DNA from: Siderastrea siderea
Taxonomy: Eukaryota > Cnidaria > Anthozoa > Scleractinia > Rhizangiidae
Direction: 5' to 3'
Assembly: GCA_964030785.1 (NCBI GenBank)
Contig: OZ034970.1
Span: forward strand, 37,871,901 to 37,935,900
DNA length: 64,000 nucleotides
Every line of letters starts with the position of its first letter. The stretch's first letter is position 1. A program made the position numbers and the translations under genes. Positions 56,901 to 64,000 of the stretch are shown here, one piece after another. Under the pieces are notes generated by a model. That model ran no database searches and was not told the DNA's origin. It saw only the letters and a list, made by a program, of their open reading frames with translations.

Positions 56901-58600
56901 AAAACATCTCGAAAGTTATTTATACAACTATTTGTGCGGGCTTTATAAAAACATGGGCCAATAGCGAATTAATTTACATATCTTGAAGCGAGACCATTTC
57001 ATTGCCATATACAGGAAGAACAAGACGCTACAAACTTAAGGTAAGATGCAAACCTATGATAATAAAGTAAACCTAATGCAGAATTAAGCCGCGTTTGATG
57101 TAGATCTACTATGTTTGAATTGTTTGATATTGAGCTGCCAAAACATTCTTGTGATAATTTCTCGGTTCATTTCCCTAGCTCCATGTTACTCATCAGGGCC
57201 TGTTGGCTGGTCGTCGAGCGAACAATAAGTTTGCTCACGACAATTATATTATCTTTTTTGAGAACATATCTTGGTTGAGAACATTTACTGTCTTGAAACA
57301 CAGCAACAAGGCACTTTGGGCAACTTCTGGCGAAATTTACAGGATTGTTTCACCGCGAACTTTCAAGCGTTGTAACCGCACTTTGTGTATTGTATCGATC
57401 AATGCTAATAACATCGCAAGTTTCAAAATAATCCTAAAATCTCCTTGCGCTTAGTTATTTTTATTGACAGCTTGAAATACCCTTGAAAAGCTGGAATGAC
57501 CACGTTATTAGCGAAATTAATTGAAATCGAGAGATTAACAGTTTGCTCCGTTCAAATTCAGTTGTGCATGGCCACTGAGTTGGCAATACTAAATATGTAC
57601 CGAGCTATTCAAAGTTGGTGTACTTATATATGTTAGCTGTTGATGTGTAAAGTGTAATTTTTGAGTTGAAATTAATCACGAAACAAGTTTCATCGGATCG
57701 CCTTGAACTGATAAGCGAGCAAGTTCAACAGTTGTAAACACTTCATGTATGTAGGTAATTAACTACACGTGACAATTTGTGGTGAAACATCACTAATGTT
57801 TTCATTTTGCTGCAAACATGAGTTGATAATTTACATTTGATTTGTCAATAAGTACTGAGAGAACACGGCATCTTAAAGGGAAAGAACAATTAACAACAGT
57901 GCCCTATATGCAGTGTGTGTGAGGAAGCTTCCTTACAAGACTATATGAAGTTGGTCCTGGATCGCAGCAGGGCCGGAGTCATCTGCACTGGCAGAACACA
58001 AAACCGCGTATTTGAATTTGAATGATTTTTCGAAATTAAAACCAAAAGCGGTCTAAATTAAATTATCCAGTAATTTATATATTTTGAAACCAAATTGATA
58101 AAGTTGTTTTCTCAGTTTGAATTAGTGGTTAAGATTAAAAGATGGGATTATGTACCGTAAAGATGAAAATGTGCGTTACGTAGACACCTGCGACAACTTG
58201 TTCGTTTTCAAAGACAAAAGCATCAAATTACGTACAAGTACCGTAAAAAGGTCGCCATAATTATAGTCAATAATGACGCGGTAAGATTTTCTAGGAAACG
58301 TTCACGGGTTGGAAGCGGTCTTACCAAACAGGAATCCTTTGATTCACGGCGTTTGATGTAAGTGTTCAGCTCGCATGAAGTTACTCGAAATTTTTATTGA
58401 CAGACAATGAAATCACAATCCTAAACTGAGGACGATCGTTTACGAAAACGCAGTCATTCTTAGATCAGGGATTGCGTTTGCCATAACTAAAACTAAATTC
58501 CATGACCGTTAATAATGTCTGTCTTAAAGCCGCTCTTATTCTAGTGCGTACCTCGCCTTTTGCAAAGTAACCTGCTTTTGGTTAAATTTGCTTGTTTTCT
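54000..58600. other. intergenic region between the RTK and calpain genes
   Basis: No gene recognised in about 4.6 kb. Short open frames (e.g. 54652-54939, 56205-56540, 56617-56874) show no domain or splice structure. Presumably it includes divergent promoters of the RTK (minus) and calpain (plus). Confidence 0.5.
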
Positions 58601-58609
58601 TTTATCGCA

Positions 58610-58692
58610 CTCAGGTATCAGACCTGTACGACATGTACTGCACTTCATAAGCCGTGAAATAAAGTTACCTTACCTTACCTTACCTTACCTTA
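58610..58692 (+). repeat. retroelement tail with (ACCTT)n
   Basis: 'gtgaaataaagtt' followed by repeated ACCTT units to about 58691 looks like the 3' tail of a non-LTR element. It ends a few bases before the calpain start codon. Confidence 0.5.
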
Positions 58693-58698
58693 TAAGCA

Positions 58699-60908
58699 AT
58701 GTCTCTGAGACGCGCCCAGCCGCAAGAGAAGTATCTTTCTCTCCAGCGAGAGCTCCTAAGGAAAGGTGCCTTGTACGAGGACAGAGATTTCCCGCCAATT
58801 TTTCGCAGTCTCTTCACCAAGACGCGGCCGTCCGTTACTCTTCAGTGGAAGAGACCAAAGGTAAGCTGATTTATCGCCTTACATCTTGGATGGCAAAAAG
58901 TTCATGTACTTGTAGAAGTCTTCTTTCAAGTCCTAATTCCAAAAAAACCGTGGATCATTAAGCGGTGGCCGGACAGAGCCGTGCGTGGACGACTTTTGAC
59001 TTCGTTTGGCCACTGTGCGCCACATGAGAAAACCAGCAATGCTTTGCGTTTACTGACTTTAACCAAGTTGAAACTCACACGTAGTTTGGCGCAAGGTTTC
59101 GCTTCTTGGTCTCCCACAGCAAGTCAATGCAAGCTGCTATGGACGGGAGTGACAAGCCCCAAGGCTAAACTGAAAACCATTTGTCCAACTTGCGCCTAAT
59201 TTGAGTTTGTCCTTTTGGCCAGCCATCACAAGCTTGTCGACGTAATTTCGCATTTCCAACCTGCGTTCACTTGAGTCTGCCATTTTGCCAGGTCGACCTT
59301 ATAACTAAGTGTTTCTGAGCGAAGAATCTCATGCAGCCTTCCAGCAAGCTCCGTAGTTTGAGTTTCGGATGATTATATTGTACGAGCAGCAAAAAAGACT
59401 TGCGTCGAACGCAAACAAGGAAGTGTACATGAAAGCGAACACTCATGATCATAAACAACCAGTAAATCGCAAACGACCTCCTTTTGTAATCCCAAAGTGG
59501 GTCACTAACAAGATTTCAACCGTAATTAGAATCCTCCGCTGTTTTATCCTAAATCCTCCACTGCTGCTTACATAAGCTACTATTGAGCATTTACGTTTTA
59601 GCTAGAAATCGTTCACAAAAGTCAACAATGCTTTTTTAACTTTTAGGAAATATGCAAAACAGACCCCAAGTTCTTCACCAAAGGTGTGAGCCGCACAGAC
59701 GTTGCACAAGGCCGAATGCTGAACTGCTGGTTCGTGGCAGCAGTGGCCTCTTTGACAGACTCCGAGGAACTGTTTTACGCTGTGTGCCCGCCTGATCAAA
59801 GCTTTGATCCCGGCAACTACTGCGGAATGTTCAGATTCAACTTTTGGCGATTTGGTGAATGGGTGGAGGTTATCATCGACGACTTTTTACCCACACACAA
59901 TGGAAAGTTATATTACGCGCGCTCGAGTGACCCGGACGAGTTCTGGAGTGCTTTGATGGAAAAGGCTTATGCCAAGTAAGCAGAGCAGGCGGTGTTTTAG
60001 TTAGATTAAAGTAGCTAGATGAATCCGATTAACTAAGAGATAGCCCTCCTTTGAACCATTCTGGATCCGAATTGTTAACCCAAAACGATCCACGGGACGA
60101 TCATATTGATCGTTCAGCGCTGAACCTTTAACAAACTTAAGTCTTGTTCCATACAGCACCCCTGTCAGATTCAGAGTGTAAACAAACGTGGATTGACCTT
60201 TTTTTCAGATATTTGTTTGTTTAGCAGAAAAACTGAAGGGAGGCTGGCCAGGTGGATATTGAATTCCGGACCACCAAAGACAAATCTAGCTAGTGCAGGG
60301 CGGAGGACTTGAAGCCAGGCCTTCCATATTAAGCATTTACGGGCCGGTTGTTCAAACGAGGTCTCAGTTAGCCCTGGTTTAATAGCGTTTAAAGTAAGTC
60401 TTCTACTGCTCATAAGAAGGTCAAGCAGTGTAAGTTGCTAGTTGGCTTTATAGTCCGTGTTGCAAGCCTACCAAAGGGTGTTTACGGTAAATGCAGCTAA
60501 CACATTCGAGATGAGAAATATGTTTTCTAATTAAGTTACAGTTTCGTTAATCCTTGTCTAAACTTTGATTACCTAATCGATCCTTTAGCACCCTAACCCC
60601 CAGACAACGCTTGCCTTGCTAAGTCACCAAATCTAGATCTGTTCAGTAGTAATAGCGTATGAAGGGAATGACTGAACTTTCGTTGTAGAGTTTGCGGATC
60701 TTACGAAGCCATGGGCTTAGGACGCATCAGTGAAGCTTTACAAGATTTTACTGGTGGAGTTATTGAGATGATCAATCTCCAAACACCTCCACCTGATGTG
60801 TATAAAGTACTACGAAAGGCGCACGAGCGACACTCGCTGATGGGTTCTTCGATTGAGGTATGAATGTGCCCAACCAACTTAAAGGGGATGACATGTCACC
60901 TGTTTTAG

Positions 60909-60960
<52 letters not shown>

Positions 60961-63702
60961 TAATAATAATAATAATAATAATAATAATTAATAATAATAA
61001 TAATAACGATAATAACAATACCTTTTTTAATGTGTCAAGAAACTTTAGCATGTATGCTAATTGGAGACACAAAGTAATTAAAGTAATTAAAGTAACTAAA
61101 GTAATTAAGTACAAATCATAAGTGTGTATCCAATAATAAAATAATATAAGAAAATTGCTGTTTCTTTACAAAGTTAACCCTTAAACCCCCAGTGTCAACA
61201 CGTCAATTATTCTAACTGATCGTATATTGTTGTAGCACTAGTTGTGATAGCCTGCGTGCAGAAGTCTCCTGAAGCAAAGAAAATAGGAGACGTCGGCGCA
61301 GGCTATAGTTGTGAGAAATTGTTCCAGTATCAAAAGAGTTCATCTTTGGTGATCATTTCCTTAATTCTCAACACCTGTGCACTTAACTGTGGATTAATAT
61401 TACAAGAAGAAATTTTATGTCTATCACTACTGGTTTAAGGACATACGTGAACCAAAGGAACCCAAAGATAATGGGTATAGTTTTGTTTAAACGTATTCTA
61501 CTAGTTTTCGAAACTAAACTGCAAATGCGTGTCTGACTGCTGATAGCTAGGATGAAGATGGATTGCAACTTGAACAAATTGGAAATTTCTCTTTTTAAGT
61601 TCTTTACTGATGACTTGTTTTCACTTTAAGAAAATCAGTCAATATCCTCCTCTTGATGTCCTAAGATCATTTTGTGTACGGTAAAAGGTATTTGATGTCA
61701 TTTCAGCACAGTTGTTACCCCAAAACGTAAAAAATTCCCGTAACGTAGCCGTTTTAAGCAAGACTATTGCATGATACTTAGAAGAGACAAGATACATCAT
61801 CTGCAGGTGGTGGTTCATGCAGTTTGTTCATACCCATCTCAATCTGGAATTAAGATATGTTGGGGGGGGGAAATGTGGGTCCCTTTGGGGGGGGGATTGG
61901 AGAGCCTGAAGCCTGAGAGAAATCCACATCATAAGCGAAAACCAACAACAAACTCAAATCGCATGACCCTGAATCTGGGATTTGAATCCCATGGCACTGG
62001 TTGGACGTGACTGCTGTTTTAACTGCGCCACTCCCATTTCCCCCCAAAGCAGCAAGAATTGTGGTTTGGGTGGCCTAAAAAAAGAAGAAGAATGGGGTCG
62101 GTAGGTCGGTCCCCTACTTTTTTTTTCGAACTAAGGCATTGAACTGGTTGGTATGTTTGTGAGAAAACTGAAATCCTTGCGCTTTTTAACTCAAGGAAAT
62201 GGCGTTCTAATAATAATTGGTTTATTGAGTAGAAAAAAGGAAAGACAAAATTGGCAATACTGTGGTTTGATATCCTATCATCCCACCACCGTGCCAAACC
62301 TGAACATGGTTTCGAGAGGCGTTTCTAGTAAGTTGTGAGTTAGTGTCTCAAAAGACGCTCTTTTGAATTATAGTTAAAACTACACTTCATTGCTAATGTT
62401 GTTGTTGTTGGTTTTTTTTTTCTGTAGACAAGCTCGCAAACGATTCAAAGAACGCTACCCAATGGACTTATAACTGGACATGCATATTCAATAACAGGAG
62501 TAACCAAGGTAATTTCGCGTCGATAAAAACAACATTCGACAGTTTCCTGGATAGCTAACTGTCAAATCAAACTGTTAAACGTTTCACGACTTAAAGAGCC
62601 TAAACAAAATTCAAAAGACATCCCAAATTTTGTCTTGTAAAATATTTAAAACTTTACAAACAGCGTCATAAGACTTTACCACTCTTGGGCGTTCATCTGA
62701 AGGGTAACCCGTTTGGGGCTCAACCACAAGCTCGAAACATTACATGTCACTTCGATGGCCTTAGGTTTTTCTTGAGAGTTATTTGTAAATTTAATGGAAG
62801 GTATTTCAAACTGAAGGGACAAGTACCCTAAAGTCTTCGGTTGATGAGAATAGCCGTGCTAATTATGCTATATCATAAAATGTCTTGCGAACAGATTGCT
62901 CTTACTGATGGATAGCCTAAAAAATATATTTAATTTTATTATATGACTACTTACCTGTTTCTCATGATCAGTATAAACCTGTCAAAAGAGAGCAGGATTT
63001 TATCTGAATTTGACCCAGTTGTTTGTCCACGGGGAGGGGTTTTAATCACGAATTCTTCAAAAAAGTCAAATGTCCCAGATCTGTCAGATTCCTCCTCTTG
63101 GCTTAACATTGATAGGCTAAGTTTAGTTCAGTTTCATTCTTTGGTGTTTTTTCTTTTTCTGTAACAGGTTACTTTACCTTCATTCCGTGGAATACCTGAA
63201 GCAAAACTAATTCGTCTCAGAAATCCACATGGAAATAGTTCAGAATGGAAAGGGCCTTGGAGTGACAGGTGACAATCATCTTATTTTAGATAACAAAAGT
63301 CAGAGAAAAGACTTCAAGTTGAGCTGACGTTTAAAATTACTGTTGTTAAACCTCACTTACCCACGCCTCTATCAGACGATTGTGCATACTTTGCGTTACT
63401 CCGAAGCACTTGGCAGAGGAACTTCTCTTGTCTTAGAGAAGGAATGCACAAACATAGAGGGACCCTGACGTAAACAGTTGTGGGCAATAAATTTAGAAAA
63501 TGGACAACAAAAACAAAGTACGTCAACCTTGACTCGGCTTTCTCTCTTTATGTTTAATGAAATTCTAAACTAAGCATTACGTCACCTTATGCCGCTCGTT
63601 TACGATTCGTGTACCTGCCACCAGGTCGGACGAGTGGAATCTATTATCAGCGGAAGAAAGAAAAAGACTGAACCTTGTGTTTGATGATGACGGAGAATTT
63701 TG
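58699..63702 (+). CDS. calpain, 5' part (calpain-5/TRA-3-like), continues past the last exon seen
   Basis: Exons: 58699-58860 (from ATG), 59647-59975, 60689-60857, 62428-62508, 63168-63268, 63625-63702. All have GT-AG borders and consistent phases. The protein starts MSLRRAQPQEKYLSLQREL and gives the calpain N-terminal anchor, then the CysPc domain: catalytic Cys in GRMLNCWFVAA, catalytic His in GHAYSITG and Asn in RLRNPHGNSSEW, ending DDDGEFW. Calpains are calcium-activated cytosolic cysteine proteases. The RFGEWVEVIIDD and short catalytic N-lobe resemble calpain-5. The C-terminal domains lie beyond 63702. No frame break was found; no upstream noncoding exon was identified, though an acceptor-like TTATAAG lies immediately before the ATG. 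Confidence 0.88.
60858..62427 (+). other. calpain intron without other genes
   Basis: 1.6 kb containing the (AAT)n run and G runs near 61860-61900. No gene seen. Confidence 0.5.
60905..61012. repeat. (AAT)n microsatellite
   Basis: A nearly pure trinucleotide run with single interruptions, in a calpain intron. Open frames of polyleucine or polyisoleucine on the minus strand come from this run. Confidence 0.9.
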
Positions 63703-63770
63703 GTGAGGGCGAAAATACTATACTGTATTGTACTAGTATGGGTTTTTCCCAGGCGTTCTTACTATACTAT

Positions 63771-63990
63771 ACTATACTATACTATACTATACTATACTAT
63801 ACTATACTATACTATACTATACTATACTATACTATACTATACTATACTATACTATGCTATGCTATGCTATGCTATGCTATGCTATGCTATGCTATGCTAT
63901 GCTATGCTATGCTATGCTATGCTATGCTATGCTATGCTATGCTATGCTATGCTATGCTATGCTAGGCTAGGCTAGGCTATGCTATGCTAT
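63771..63990. repeat. two-part pentanucleotide microsatellite
   Basis: 17 copies of ACTAT (63771-63855) switch cleanly to 21 copies of GCTAT (63856-63960), then three GCTAG and three GCTAT. It lies in the intron after the last calpain exon in view. Confidence 0.95.
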
Positions 63991-64000
63991 ACTTTATTAT

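Noticed and set aside
60772..61114. Polyleucine and polyisoleucine open frames on the minus strand
   Set aside because: They come entirely from the (AAT)n microsatellite in a calpain intron.
63675..63975. 96- and 91-codon frames of ILYYT and AMLCY repeats
   Set aside because: They are translations of the pentanucleotide microsatellite after the calpain exon donor.

Overview
The window is nuclear DNA from an animal, most likely an anthozoan cnidarian and plausibly a stony coral. Genes are split by GT-AG introns, DNA is AT-rich, and transposon debris is dense. Families include a PAN-EGF-fibrinogen-like secreted protein resembling coral skeletal-matrix proteins, a calpain, ectonucleotidases and a receptor tyrosine kinase (RTK). 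Species is not determined. All exon models are by eye from splice sites, phase and family motifs.

Layout. 0.5-8.1 kb (minus): an intact six-exon gene (signal peptide, PAN/apple, EGF, fibrinogen-like domain) whose phases all agree; intron 1 holds a foldback element. 11.0-12.5 kb: a second foldback element. 13.9-24.7 kb (plus): two tandem copies of an NTPDase (GDA1/CD39) gene, each with the same TATA promoter, 5'UTR donor, leader intron and coding exon, and each broken at different places. 24.7-28.4 kb: MITE-like elements and a decayed ZMYM/QRICH1-like (Crypton-related) gene piece. 28.4-43.6 kb: an imperfect tandem duplication. Each unit carries a type II membrane, glycosyltransferase-like gene (plus) and the last exons of the RTK (minus). 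Unit 1 was invaded by a 3.7 kb element with about 425 bp terminal inverted repeats and a FEN/PIN-like nuclease gene; unit 2 has other insertions and serves as the empty site. 43-54 kb: the rest of the RTK (minus), a near-complete set of exons that is dead as assembled: the transmembrane exon is inverted in place, the catalytic HRD segment is missing, the DFG codon is frameshifted, and a tyrosine-recombinase element sits in the rearranged intron. 58.7-63.7 kb (plus): the 5' part of an intact-looking calpain gene running toward the right edge.

The main themes are (1) local tandem duplication followed by independent decay, (2) paired filled and empty sites that date insertions and give a 3 bp target duplication for an unusual transposon, and (3) two foldback elements whose arms are arrays of 10-11 bp units, producing long spurious open frames. 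Many lesions are 1-2 bp indels, so some 'pseudogenes' could be assembly errors; reads or transcripts would decide. The fibrinogen-like and calpain genes, with all phases correct in the same window, argue that error is not uniform.
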